64,000 nt of DNA from Clostridiales bacterium (GCA_022791195.1 JAAVYP010000004.1:17240-81239), one strand, 5' to 3'; shown: positions 36,130-44,913, numbered from the stretch's first letter. A program made the numbers and translations. Notes: generated by a model from the letters alone, not told the origin.

Positions 36130-36745
36130 ACTTTGTTTTCTTTCCCTGGTGCTTTTGCTGTTAGTGCCCTGTCTTGTGGCATGCAAAAGCAGCCCGGCTT
36201 TTGAACCTGGAACAGAATCGGCGCTCACCCTGGACGCCTATAATGCGGCTGTCGAGGACAGCAAGGACGACAGTGCCGCGCTGCATGAAAAAACAACGAT
36301 TGGCTGCCAGCTTTTTGGCCAAACCTTTCAGTATGTTTATGAAATCACGCAGGAAGGCGAGGGCTATATCGCAAAAGATGCTGAAACCGGCGGAGTCTAT
36401 TCGTCAGACGAATTTGAGAACGCCGATATGTTTTTCCTGCGCTTTGGCCGGCTGCCGCCGGTGGACAGCGAGCAGTTTCTCTCTTATGAGCTGCAGGAAC
36501 AAAGCGTAACCGCGGCCCTGCCGTCCGAAGCGTTTCGCGAGCGCCTGCTGCAAGCAAGCTCTTTGTTTGCGGGCATCGGGGCGAATACTGATCAAATAAC
36601 CCTTGGCGACTGTACATACCAGGCTGAATTAGATGCCGAAGGCCGCCTTGCCGCCTATACGTATACGGTAACTACGTCGTTAAACACGACAGGGGTCGGC
36701 TTTACTGCCGACGTAACCCTGCGCGTTGAAAGACATCTTTCGTAA
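36122..36745 (+). CDS. Lipoprotein paralogue 2
   Basis: 207 residues. The signal peptide MNKLCFLSLVLLLLVP is followed by lipobox LVAC. The C-terminal part (LLQASSLFAGIG, then ITLGDCTYQAELDAEGRLAAYTYTVTTSL) aligns by eye with paralogue 1 (ALLAASNLFEG, LSLGSLYYTAYIDANGNLTG). It therefore looks like a tandem duplication without the low-complexity linker. No enzyme motif is recognised. It overlaps the upstream gene by 8 nt, so translational coupling is likely. Confidence 0.8.
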   Translation: MNKLCFLSLVLLLLVPCLVACKSSPAFEPGTESALTLDAYNAAVEDSKDDSAALHEKTTIGCQLFGQTFQYVYEITQEGEGYIAKDAETGGVYSSDEFENADMFFLRFGRLPPVDSEQFLSYELQEQSVTAALPSEAFRERLLQASSLFAGIGANTDQITLGDCTYQAELDAEGRLAAYTYTVTTSLNTTGVGFTADVTLRVERHLS

Positions 36746-36820
36746 ACCGCCGGATCTTTTCCCCGCTCACGTTTGCTTGACTGCCCCGCGAATTGAATGA
36801 ATCGATTTAGGAGATTTTTT

Positions 36821-37687
36821 ATGAAGCGTATCTGTGTTCTTCTGCTAATCAGCGCCCTTTTTCTGTGCGCCTGTTCCGCGCCCACTTATGAGACTATCCT
36901 GCAAAAATGGGATAAGCAGGATCGTTTTTACCTGACCCTGACCCATAAAAAAGAGGTTGTCTTTGCCGACGAGGGACAAGAGCCAATGACAGCCGAGCTT
37001 TCGGCCAAGCTGCAAATGAAAAAAGACGATGGCCGGGCGCTTTATCAGTATATTGAAACCGACAGCGCGCCGGTGTATTTCGCTGATGGCTATGAATACC
37101 GCGAGCTGATGGACGTGAAATATCGAAATCCAATCAGCGAAGAGGATTTTTTGCAGGATCTCTCGTTTGTAAAACCCCTGCCGGCCGAGCAGGCGCTGAC
37201 CGAAAAAATCGAGGAGGCACAGCTTGCCGTCACGCTGGAAAACGACTGGGCGCTGGCTTTGATGAAGGACTGCAACCCTGATTTTGCCGACACCATCACA
37301 GACGGCAGCCTGCACTATACCGCCAAAATCGAAAAAAAGCGGATCAAATCCTACACATATGAATTTACCCTGCATGGCCAAGATGAGGAAATGGGCGATT
37401 ACACCATCACCGATATTTATACCGTCAGGGCCGAACCGACGGTGCCCTCCTTTTCGCTGCCAAACGATCTTTCCTCTTACGCAGAGATGAATTTGAAGGA
37501 ATATGAAGATCAGTCGGAAGAAGAATGGCAGCGACAGATTTTGTTCGTTATGTTAGAGGCCCTCTACAATCCGGATGGTTCAAAGGCAGAGAATTTTGAC
37601 CAGTATTATGAGGAATTTAAAGAAATGTATGGCGAAGAGTATATGAAGCTCGTCACCGAGGCGGCCGACATGTTTAGAGGACAATAA
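36821..37687 (+). CDS. Lipoprotein paralogue 3
   Basis: 288 residues from the ATG at 36821 (AGGAG upstream). The signal peptide has lipobox LCAC. The middle part (WALALMKDCNPDFADTITDGSLHYTAKIEKKRIKSYTYEFTLHG) corresponds to the shared region of paralogues 1 and 2. The C-terminus is acidic and helical (NFDQYYEEFKEMYGEEYMKLVTEAADMF). It is more diverged than the first two. Function is unknown; it is likely surface-exposed. Confidence 0.78.
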   Translation: MKRICVLLLISALFLCACSAPTYETILQKWDKQDRFYLTLTHKKEVVFADEGQEPMTAELSAKLQMKKDDGRALYQYIETDSAPVYFADGYEYRELMDVKYRNPISEEDFLQDLSFVKPLPAEQALTEKIEEAQLAVTLENDWALALMKDCNPDFADTITDGSLHYTAKIEKKRIKSYTYEFTLHGQDEEMGDYTITDIYTVRAEPTVPSFSLPNDLSSYAEMNLKEYEDQSEEEWQRQILFVMLEALYNPDGSKAENFDQYYEEFKEMYGEEYMKLVTEAADMFRGQ

Positions 37688-37716
37688 ACGACAAATACGC
37701 GGTGCGCACGGAAAAC

Positions 37717-37777
37717 AGCCGCCGAGGTAACACACATCGGCCGCCGAGGAAATACATCGGCCGCCGAAGCAAAGCAT
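37717..37777. repeat. Three ~20-bp direct repeats
   Basis: The unit CGGCCGCCGAGGAAATACAT recurs three times with small changes (37717, 37738, 37758), between the lipoprotein cluster and a terminator. Confidence 0.75.
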
Positions 37778-37803
37778 CGGCTGAAGCGATATCCGACACA
37801 TAG

Positions 37804-37837
37804 AAAAACCCGAGAGGCAGATGTCTCTCGGGTTTTT
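37804..37837. terminator. Bidirectional terminator between convergent genes
   Basis: A 13-bp stem with arms AAAAACCCGAGAG and CTCTCGGGTTTTT. A T-run exists in both directions. It separates the plus-strand lipoproteins from the convergent minus-strand membrane gene. Confidence 0.92.
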
Positions 37838-37896
37838 GTGTCGGTTGTATGGGAGCGGCCGGTTTTGCTTGACTGCTCCCCTTTTTCTGCGGCCGG

Positions 37897-39270
37897 TTAG
37901 CGAAACGAATCGATAGGTGTTGCTTCGATATCAACATAGGGAAAGACATAGGCAAAGGCGGTTTCCTCGCTGCAGGAGTAAACCCGGCCGTCCTGAAAGG
38001 CAAGATGGTAAAGGCCGGTGTCAGTTGCCTTGTATATGGTCTTTAGCTGTGTAAAGGGTTCATTGATCTGTGTAAACAGCGCTGTATTGTCCACGAATCC
38101 CTTGGGGTAAAGCGCTACCCCGGTTTTAGCGGCTAAAAGCAGCATCACCAAAGAAACTATGATCATCGAATGGGTAAGCCTGGTCAGGCGGCGCCGTTCT
38201 TCTTTGGAATCCATTAAGAAGCGGAGCTGCGTCCATTGTTTTCTTTTTTTCCGGCTCATGAAACGGGGATAAATGAAATTCGAGCCGCATAAAGCTAAGA
38301 GCAGCGCGCAAAGCAGAATGGTCAAAAACATCAGCGGGCTCCATAGGGAGGAGGCATACAGCGCGTTCCGGTAAATCGCCAGATAGGCCAGCAAAAAGAA
38401 CAGAAAAGACCCCGCTAAGCAAACCGGCAAAAGAACCAGCATGCCGAGAAGCTGTGCGGCAATGCGCGGCAGGCCCGAAACAGCCCCCGCATGTAAATAG
38501 GTGTTGCACGCTTGGCTTGCCGCCTGATAGCTGGCCCCGGCGCTCAACGTTTTCATAAAGCGAAACAGCCGCTGTTCATAAAAGCTTTTGTTGTCATATT
38601 TGGCGAAGCGCTTGACGGCCGCGTCGTAACGTCCGGCGGCAAAGTCGGCATACCATTTACTGCAAAAGCGGGCTACATACCACTCTCGATAAGCGGCTAA
38701 CTGCCAGTCAAGCAGCAGAGCGGAACCCTGGGCGGTGTCCTCAAAAATATCCATTTTAAAGAAGCGCTGCAGTTCCCGCCTTTTTTGATTTTTCGCCCGG
38801 TTGGTCAGCGCGGGGTCACAGGCAAGGCCGCTTATACGCTCCTTATAGCCCGCAAGAGCGTCAAAAAGCACCTGTACACAGGCGGACAGCCGCTGAGGAC
38901 TTTCAATATAGGGAAAGATATAACAGTTAAAGTCGTTTTCGTTCAGCAGATAAAGCAAATCGTACAGCGAAAAATCAATCTTTTCGGCCGGGTCAACCGT
39001 GTCTCGGGCAGTGCCTGCGGCCGTCATGCCTGTCTCGCTGCCGATTGCAATGCGGCATTCCAACACACTGCGCGCCTTGCCTAAATAAGTATTATAAATC
39101 AAGGATGCTTGAAATCCGGTGAATGAAAAAACAGCGGCCGCGCCCTGCACGCCTTTTGTCTTTCGGCTTGCAACGGGCAGAAAAACATACCCGAGCGCCT
39201 CGGATTCTTTGGCAAACCGGGCGCATTCCAGCGCAAACCGGTCGATGATCGCATTGTCTGTTTGCTCCAA
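37897..39270 (-). CDS. Uncharacterised membrane protein, 457 aa
   Basis: I do not recognise the family. A TTG start at 39270 follows GGAGG by 9 nt. Residues 1-270 are soluble, with a repeated aromatic character (IYNTYLGKARSVLECRI, then LLYLLNENDFNCYIFPYIESPQ). Three membrane helices follow: QLLGMLVLLPVCLAGSFLFFLLAYLAIY, then PLMFLTILLCALLLALCGSNF, and SMIIVSLVMLLLAAKTGVALY. A basic loop (SRKKRKQW) sits after the second. The C-terminal ~70 residues look extracellular. It does not resemble a known transporter. Confidence 0.72.
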   Translation of the reverse strand: MEQTDNAIIDRFALECARFAKESEALGYVFLPVASRKTKGVQGAAAVFSFTGFQASLIYNTYLGKARSVLECRIAIGSETGMTAAGTARDTVDPAEKIDFSLYDLLYLLNENDFNCYIFPYIESPQRLSACVQVLFDALAGYKERISGLACDPALTNRAKNQKRRELQRFFKMDIFEDTAQGSALLLDWQLAAYREWYVARFCSKWYADFAAGRYDAAVKRFAKYDNKSFYEQRLFRFMKTLSAGASYQAASQACNTYLHAGAVSGLPRIAAQLLGMLVLLPVCLAGSFLFFLLAYLAIYRNALYASSLWSPLMFLTILLCALLLALCGSNFIYPRFMSRKKRKQWTQLRFLMDSKEERRRLTRLTHSMIIVSLVMLLLAAKTGVALYPKGFVDNTALFTQINEPFTQLKTIYKATDTGLYHLAFQDGRVYSCSEETAFAYVFPYVDIEATPIDSFR

Positions 39271-39301
39271 AGCACATCCCCTCCTTTATCGCAAAATATA
39301 A

Positions 39302-39577
39302 TAGAAGTAAATCAAAGGTTTGCTTCGTAATACTACAAAGCTTCCGCTGCCTTAAAGTTTAGAGGTTTTGGCTCTGCCAAAATTTCGCTTGGTTAAGCGA
39401 AAAGCTAAACTTTGGAAGCTAACCGTAGGTTTGCTTCATGATACCACAAAGCTTTCACTGTCTTAAAGTTTAACGATGCCGGTATCACCGGCAGAGCGTG
39501 CAAATGCACGATCAGTTAAACTTTAGAAGCCAACCGTAGGTTTGCTTCTATTATACCATAAAATTCCGACTTCGCAA
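39302..39577. repeat. Modular hairpin element, copy A (two units)
   Basis: Unit 1: outer stem AAAGTTTAG/CTAAACTTT (39354/39405) encloses TTTTGGC/GCCAAAA (39366/39376) and TTTCGCTT/AAGCGAAA (39383/39395). It is followed by a terminal hairpin at 39415-39437. Unit 2: outer stem AAAGTTTAAC/GTTAAACTTT (39465/39515) encloses GCCGGTATCACCGGC (39478) and CGTGCAAATGCACG (39497), then a terminal hairpin at 39526-39548. The right end carries, on the minus strand, TTGCGA - 16 bp - TATAAT (39572/39550), as in copy B. The left end also has TATAATAGAAG. Confidence 0.88.
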
Positions 39578-39632
39578 GCAAACATATTTTGAATTTCAGC
39601 GCCGGCTGTCTTAGCGGGTACGCCACAAGCAT

Positions 39633-39683
39633 AAAACCCACCATGCTTCTTTCGAGGACGAAAGACATCATAGTGGGTTTTTT
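39633..39683. terminator. Terminator after the DUF4358 gene
   Basis: Arms AAAACCCAC and GTGGGTTTT close a region containing a small CTTTCG/CGAAAG hairpin. T-rich tails occur on both sides. Confidence 0.8.
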
Positions 39684-39687
39684 CTGC

Positions 39688-40221
39688 TTACTTTAACTTC
39701 TCAATGGCTTCTTGTGCGCGGGTGTTGTCGGGGGTGATCAGCAAAATCGCAAAAGGACCGTCGGTGTAGGTTTTTGCATTTTGCATCATGCCGGCAAAGG
39801 AGGGATCGTACATGGATTTGTCACCGCCCGACAAGGTTTCGAGCCGGCGGTCTAACAGGGCTTTTAGCTGCTCGGCGTTTTCCTCATTGGCGGCTTTGAG
39901 CACCTGTACCTCGAAAGTCTCTTTGCTGTTGCAGATGTAGAGCGCATATTCTTTGATAAGTGCAAATTCAGGACACTCTTCAAACAGGCCGTCCTCAATC
40001 AGCGAGAGGGTGAAGGTGTCAATTTCCTGTCTTTGTTCGCTGTCGTTTGCATAGCGGTGTTCGGCCTGGGGGGTGTTTTCGTCTGCGTCGAGCACGGCTT
40101 GTACAATATCGTCGCTGGTGACGCCGGACGGAAAGGTTTTCGACTGGCTGCCGCAGGCGGCGGTCATCGCCAGCAGGGCGATCAGGCAAAGCAATAAAAT
40201 CAGTTTCTTTTTCATAATCAT
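39688..40221 (-). CDS. DUF4358 lipoprotein
   Basis: 177 residues. AGGAGAG precedes the ATG at 40221. The signal peptide ends in lipobox TAAC. The mature part has the DUF4358 pattern: SDDIVQAVLDADE, then ECPEFALIKEYALYICNSKETFEVQVLKAANEENAEQLKALLDRRLE, then AKTYTDGPFAILLITPDNTRAQEAIEKL. Proteins of this type are commonly found beside MBOAT and AlgJ/AlgX-like genes in Clostridia, as here. It is an extracytoplasmic accessory of unknown role in polymer acetylation. Confidence 0.82.
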   Translation of the reverse strand: MIMKKKLILLLCLIALLAMTAACGSQSKTFPSGVTSDDIVQAVLDADENTPQAEHRYANDSEQRQEIDTFTLSLIEDGLFEECPEFALIKEYALYICNSKETFEVQVLKAANEENAEQLKALLDRRLETLSGGDKSMYDPSFAGMMQNAKTYTDGPFAILLITPDNTRAQEAIEKLK

Positions 40222-40267
40222 CTACTCTCCTAAATCGGTTAATAAAATGGTGTTTATGGATTCTCTT

Positions 40268-41650
40268 TTACTTCGCGTAATTGCAAATGCTGATGTTCGC
40301 GTTTTCCAGCATGACTTTCAGCAAATTGCGCTCGGATACGATGTAAATCACATAATCGGGATTGGCCTTTCTCAGGGTCTCTTTATCTAATTTATAACTG
40401 TGGCTGTTTTGCCAGTATACGGTGGAGAACCGATCGTTGACCATATCATATGCCGTGCAGCCAAAGGAATCCCGGCAGATCACCGCGGTGGGCAGATCGC
40501 TTGCCGCTTGGTTTTTGATGGTAGCCGCCGACGAGTTTGTGCCGTTGACGTAAATGCTTTTGCCGCCCCGGTAGACACTGGACAGGGTATCGGTCGGCAT
40601 TTTTAATGAATACAGGGTGGTCAGCTCGCTGATTTTGGTGCGCTCGGGCTTGCCGGCGCTGCCGGTTTTTGAATAATTTTCAAAGCCGCCGTTGTCGCCA
40701 AACGAGAAAAGCGCGTCGCCGCCCCAAAGGGTTTCGGTATAAAAGCCCATGTCGCTGACGCTGCGGGGCGCGGCCGCCGGATGCTTCTCTGCCACATGCT
40801 CCATCAGCGCGGCAATACCCCAGTAGGCGCCGTAGGTTGACCAGTGCGAGTCGGTGTTGTGATAAATTTTGTAGCCGAAGCCATCGTTTTTATGCTCGAT
40901 AAAAGAATCTAACGGATAGATCACCGTGGCGCCTTCTTGCTCGGCGATTTCTTTGAATGCGCTGAACACACTGTTTTCAGCCGGCGTTTTGTAAGCTTCG
41001 GGCAGGCTTTCGGGATAAACCGCCGCCGAAGAGGGCACGACCAGATAAATTAACTCGGCATCGGGATTGACCTCTTGCAGGGTTTGCTTGTTCGCGGCGA
41101 TGTTCTTTTCTGCCCGCTCTTGTATCGAGGGGGTGACAACATCCGACAGGGTGTAGGAAAGCAGCGCGCTGTAGAAATGCATGCGGCTGTTTTCGACGAA
41201 CACGGGCATGTATTCGTCGGCTGTCATCTTGTTTTCCATCTGGGTATAGGTGGCTGTGGCTGTCGAGGCGGCCGAGGAGGCGCCGTCCTCATAAAGCTCC
41301 TTGACGCTGATTTCACAGGTTTCGCTAAGGGCAATCTGGCCGATGAAGTAGCTGCTCTCGGGCAGATAATCGGGGATGATTTTGGTGGTTTCGATGCCGT
41401 CGCCCGATACCTCGATTGCGTCGCAGTTGGCAGAGCTGATGCCGCCGACAATGCAGATGCCGGTCGCGACCGGCGTGCAGATGGTGATTTCGGGTGCGGC
41501 CGGCAGATTGGTGTCTGCTGTGGCTTCATCTGTGTTTTCGGGGCCGTTCACAGCCGCCGGCTCGGATTGCTTTTGACAGGCGGCCAACGATAAGCCGGCC
41601 AGCATGGCGGCCATGGCCAGCAAAAGACAGAAAATGCGTTTTTTCATCAT
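40268..41650 (-). CDS. AlgX/AlgJ-like SGNH O-acetyltransferase lipoprotein
   Basis: 460 residues. The signal peptide has lipobox LAAC. An N-terminal beta-rich domain (EITICTPVATGICIVGG) precedes an SGNH/AlgX-type catalytic domain. That domain has VVPSSAAVYPESLP, the D-x-H-W-like NTDSHWSTYGAYWG, FSFGDNGGFENYS, and the nucleophile context ICRDSFGCTAYD. It would transfer acetyl groups delivered by the MBOAT protein to an exported glycan. It is strongly similar, by eye, to the next gene over most of its length, so the pair arose by duplication. Confidence 0.85.
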   Translation of the reverse strand: MMKKRIFCLLLAMAAMLAGLSLAACQKQSEPAAVNGPENTDEATADTNLPAAPEITICTPVATGICIVGGISSANCDAIEVSGDGIETTKIIPDYLPESSYFIGQIALSETCEISVKELYEDGASSAASTATATYTQMENKMTADEYMPVFVENSRMHFYSALLSYTLSDVVTPSIQERAEKNIAANKQTLQEVNPDAELIYLVVPSSAAVYPESLPEAYKTPAENSVFSAFKEIAEQEGATVIYPLDSFIEHKNDGFGYKIYHNTDSHWSTYGAYWGIAALMEHVAEKHPAAAPRSVSDMGFYTETLWGGDALFSFGDNGGFENYSKTGSAGKPERTKISELTTLYSLKMPTDTLSSVYRGGKSIYVNGTNSSAATIKNQAASDLPTAVICRDSFGCTAYDMVNDRFSTVYWQNSHSYKLDKETLRKANPDYVIYIVSERNLLKVMLENANISICNYAK

Positions 41651-41744
41651 GGTTGTTGTTCCTTTTCCTCATTTATATATATATAATTTTCACAGTATCA
41701 AATGGCTTTTCCCAAACAAACTAACGATATGCTTGGGATAACCG

Positions 41745-41878
41745 AAGCAAATCCCCGATTTGCTTTTTTTATCGCAAAAAATATAAACAAACTTAAAGTT
41801 TATCGTTTTTGGCAGAGCCAAAATTTCGCTTGGAAAAGCGAAAAGAGAAACTTTAGAAGCAAATCTCCGATTTGCTTC
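41745..41878. repeat. Modular hairpin element, copy D, ending in a stop codon
   Basis: Left hairpin arms AAGCAAATC and GATTTGCTT (41745/41757) followed by a T-run. Outer stem AAAGTTTATC/GAGAAACTTT (41795/41845, one mismatch) encloses TTTTGGC/GCCAAAA (41807/41817) and TTTCGCTT/AAGCGAAA with loop GGAA (41824/41836). Terminal hairpin arms are GAAGCAAATC (41856) and GATTTGCTTC (41869-41878). The last two bases overlap the TGA stop (41877-41879) of the minus-strand gene. Confidence 0.88.
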
Positions 41879-43772
41879 ATTTGGCATATTGCGTCAGGTT
41901 GATGTTGGGATTTTCCAGCATGACTTTCAGCAGATTTTGCTCGGAGACAATGTAAATCACATAATCCGGTCTTAAATCCCAGATGGCTTCGCTCGGGAAG
42001 GTGTAATCGTGGCTGGGTTGCCAATAGACGGTAGAGAACCGGTCGTTGATCATATCATAAGCCGGTACGCTGAAAGAATCCCGCAGGATCAGCGCGCTGG
42101 GAAGCCCCGCTCCGTTGGGGTTTGAAACCACCGCACGGCCCGAGTTGGAATCGCCGTTGACATATACACTTTTGTTGCCCCGATAGACTGACTCGATGGT
42201 GGCCGTGGGCATAGAGCGTGTGTACAGGGTGGTCAGCTCGCTGATTTTGGTGACGGCCGTTTGGCCGGTGCGTCCGGTGCGGGAGAAATTCTCAAAGCCG
42301 CCGTTGTCGCCAAACGAGAAAAGCGAATCGCCGCCCCACAGCTCCTTTGTGTAAAAGCCCATGTCGGCAACCGTGCGTGGCGCCGCGGCGGGATATTTTT
42401 GGCTGATGTGGTTCATCAGCTCGGCGACGCCCCAGTAAGCGCCGTAGGTGGACCAATGCGAATCGGTGTTGTGATAGATTTTATACCCTTTGCCGTCGTT
42501 TTTGTGTGCGTTAAAGGTGGAAAGGGGGTAGATCACCGTTGACCCTGCTTGGGACGCCATATCTGCGAAGGCTTGGTACAGCGTCTCGCCCGAGGCTTTT
42601 TCGTACCCATCCGGCAGGCTTTCGGGATAGACCGCCGCCGAAGAGGGCACGACCAGATAAATCAGCTCGGCATCGAGATTAGACACTCTCACCATTTCGT
42701 GATGGCGCTTTAGATTTTCCGCTGCTTTGGTGCGCAGGTCGCCGGCAACAACATGGGAAAGGGAATAAGAAAGCAGAGAGCTGTAAAAATACATGCGGCT
42801 GTTTTTTCCGAACACCGGCATATACTCGCCCGACGTCATTTTGTTGGGCATGTTATGGTTGGGCGCGCTGCGGATCACGGCCTTGGAAAGCTCCTTGTAC
42901 GCTTCCTTGCCCTGAATAGAAAGACTGGTTGAATCGCTTATCTTGACCTGGCCGATAAAGAAATGGCTGTTTGTTCCATAGTCGGGATAGATGTAGACGG
43001 TGGCGGCATGATCGCCGCTGACCTTGATATATTCGGTGTCGGCCGTGCAGGTGCCGCCCACAATGTAAATGCCGGCGGCCACTTGGGCGGTAATGGTCAC
43101 GGTTGGCTGGGTCGACAGGTTTTCGCCCGGGGCCGGGTAAACGACGCCGGGCAGCTGCGTGAAGGTTCCACCGGAGGAAGGCTCGCTCGGCGCAGTGGCT
43201 GACGGAAGATCAGACGAGCCGGACGGCCCGGACAACGACCCGCTGCTCGTTCCCTCTACGGTGACAAGGCAAGCCGCCTGATAGGTCTTATCCTTGGTGG
43301 CGGCGATGATGTGCGCTGTGCCGGCGGCGATGGCCTTGACCACGCCCTTTTGATCCACCTTAGCCACGGCCTCGTTGGTCGAGGACCAGACAAGGTCCTT
43401 TGGCGTTTCAGACAGCGTTGACGTAACGGTGAGGGTGGTTTCCTCGCCGGGCTTCAGGGTTACTTTCAGCTTGTCAAACGCAAGGCCCGGCCGGTCGGCC
43501 GCGTCGGTATCTGTTTGGGAAGGGTCTGTTTGCTCGGGCGCAGGATCGGTTGGTTCATCGCCGGTATTGGTCACAGGCTCGGTGTACGAGCTGCCGTCGG
43601 ACGAGGCGTTTATCTGATTACTGATGTGAACAAGAAAGAGAACGCCGGCTGTGAGCATGAGCACAACCGCCCCGGCAAGACAGCCGAGGATGATTTTTTG
43701 CTTTTTTGATAACCTTTTGAGTGCAGATACTTTTTCGAGCAGACCCCGAAAGAATGCGGACACCTTATTCAT
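41877..43772 (-). CDS. AlgX/AlgJ-like acetyltransferase with Ig-like (Big_2) domain
   Basis: 631 residues from the ATG at 43772 (AAAGGAGAACG upstream), overlapping the DHHW gene by 8 nt. A cytoplasmic N-terminus and one membrane helix (IILGCLAGAVVLMLTAGVLFLVHIS) are followed by a Thr/Asp/Pro-rich linker and a Big_2-type domain (KVTLKPGEETTLTVTSTLSE, then VVKAIAAGTAHIIA). A second Ser/Gly linker leads to the same catalytic domain as the previous gene: NTDSHWSTYGAYWG, FSFGDNGGFENFS, LILRDSFSVPAYD. It is a membrane-anchored extracellular acetyltransferase candidate. The TGA stop lies inside a repeat element. Confidence 0.87.
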   Translation of the reverse strand: MNKVSAFFRGLLEKVSALKRLSKKQKIILGCLAGAVVLMLTAGVLFLVHISNQINASSDGSSYTEPVTNTGDEPTDPAPEQTDPSQTDTDAADRPGLAFDKLKVTLKPGEETTLTVTSTLSETPKDLVWSSTNEAVAKVDQKGVVKAIAAGTAHIIAATKDKTYQAACLVTVEGTSSGSLSGPSGSSDLPSATAPSEPSSGGTFTQLPGVVYPAPGENLSTQPTVTITAQVAAGIYIVGGTCTADTEYIKVSGDHAATVYIYPDYGTNSHFFIGQVKISDSTSLSIQGKEAYKELSKAVIRSAPNHNMPNKMTSGEYMPVFGKNSRMYFYSSLLSYSLSHVVAGDLRTKAAENLKRHHEMVRVSNLDAELIYLVVPSSAAVYPESLPDGYEKASGETLYQAFADMASQAGSTVIYPLSTFNAHKNDGKGYKIYHNTDSHWSTYGAYWGVAELMNHISQKYPAAAPRTVADMGFYTKELWGGDSLFSFGDNGGFENFSRTGRTGQTAVTKISELTTLYTRSMPTATIESVYRGNKSVYVNGDSNSGRAVVSNPNGAGLPSALILRDSFSVPAYDMINDRFSTVYWQPSHDYTFPSEAIWDLRPDYVIYIVSEQNLLKVMLENPNINLTQYAK

Positions 43773-44913
43773 GTTCGTTCTCCTTTGTAAATGGAATGGT
43801 AAGGTAGCTGAAATGATTTGGTTTGTCAAATTCGGTGATGCACTGGTAGATAATGACCGCGTCAAACGGCTCTTGGCTGACGAGCTGCTGCACATTTTCC
43901 TTATAATAGCGCAAGTCGATCAGTGTCAAATCATAGTGGCGGGCCAAAAAGGGAGCGATGCAGTCGGCAAAGCTGTCCCGGATTAAAAGCAGCCTGGGCC
44001 TTGGTGCTGCGCCGGGCAGCGTGATGTCCACCCGAGCGTGGTTTCCGCCGAGAAAGACGGCGTATTGATCGGTGGCGGCAAGCTTTTCAAAATCATAAAA
44101 TCCGGTGAGGGGGGTCGATTCTTCCCCTGCCAACACCTGATAGGCGGTGTCGTTTTCGTAGCGATACAGAGTGATGGTGTCTTTGGGGGCTAAATAAAAG
44201 CCCGAGGTACGCATCGACGTGCCGCAAAATGAAGCGGACACCTCTTGGATGTCAAAATCGCTTTTCTCATAGGGCGTAAAGCCAAGGGTCTGTGCCAGCA
44301 GGCAGTAGGTTTGGTAAGCGCCGTCGGTTGTGTAGTGATGGTCGGTGCGGTAGTAGGCGCCGCTTTCGCACAGAGCAGGGAAAAGCGGAAGGGTGATCAG
44401 GTTTTCCTGCCCGCAAAGCTGTGTAAGACGGCTATAAAGGCTTGCCGCATCATCGGCAGGGTACCATGCCGGCAGCTTGTCGGTGAATACATCGACCGGA
44501 CGGGGCAGCGGCGCGATATACACAGGCGCGGGTGAGGCCCCGGCAAACGCGGCCAGCGCCGTTATGTTTTTTTGCAGCGCTTCGCTGTTGGTTTCCTCTG
44601 CCTTGGGAATCAAATATTGATCGGCCGTATGAATCACCCCGTTGTTTTCGCCTTTGCCCATGGCCAGCTCGGCATAGGCTTTGACGCAGACGAACGCATC
44701 GCGCAGGGGGAACTGATCGGCATAGTAATCCCCTAATTTTTGTGTGTATTCACCCGAAAGCAGTGCCGAACGAGTGAAGGTCGGCCGGCCGGCCAGGGTT
44801 CGATTTTCTTTTTCAGACAGCGCTTTGTCGGGCAGCAGAAAGAAGCCGACGCTGAACGCGCCTATGAGGATGCATGTGGTCAGTGTTAAAATAAAATCAA
44901 TTCTACGTTTCAT
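43765..44913 (-). CDS. DHHW-family protein (acetylation cluster)
   Basis: 382 residues. There is one N-terminal membrane helix (FILTLTTCILIGAFSVGFFLL). The DHHW-type pattern follows: KENRTLAGRPTFT, GDYYADQFPLRDAFV, the His motif RTDHHYTTDGAYQTY, and a Ser context LLIRDSFADCIAPFLARHYD. This family accompanies MBOAT acyltransferases and is related to AlgJ/AlgX. It is membrane-tethered with the catalytic part outside. Its start shares one base with the MBOAT stop (TGATG), so the genes are coupled. Confidence 0.88.
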   Translation of the reverse strand: MKRRIDFILTLTTCILIGAFSVGFFLLPDKALSEKENRTLAGRPTFTRSALLSGEYTQKLGDYYADQFPLRDAFVCVKAYAELAMGKGENNGVIHTADQYLIPKAEETNSEALQKNITALAAFAGASPAPVYIAPLPRPVDVFTDKLPAWYPADDAASLYSRLTQLCGQENLITLPLFPALCESGAYYRTDHHYTTDGAYQTYCLLAQTLGFTPYEKSDFDIQEVSASFCGTSMRTSGFYLAPKDTITLYRYENDTAYQVLAGEESTPLTGFYDFEKLAATDQYAVFLGGNHARVDITLPGAAPRPRLLLIRDSFADCIAPFLARHYDLTLIDLRYYKENVQQLVSQEPFDAVIIYQCITEFDKPNHFSYLTIPFTKENEHE

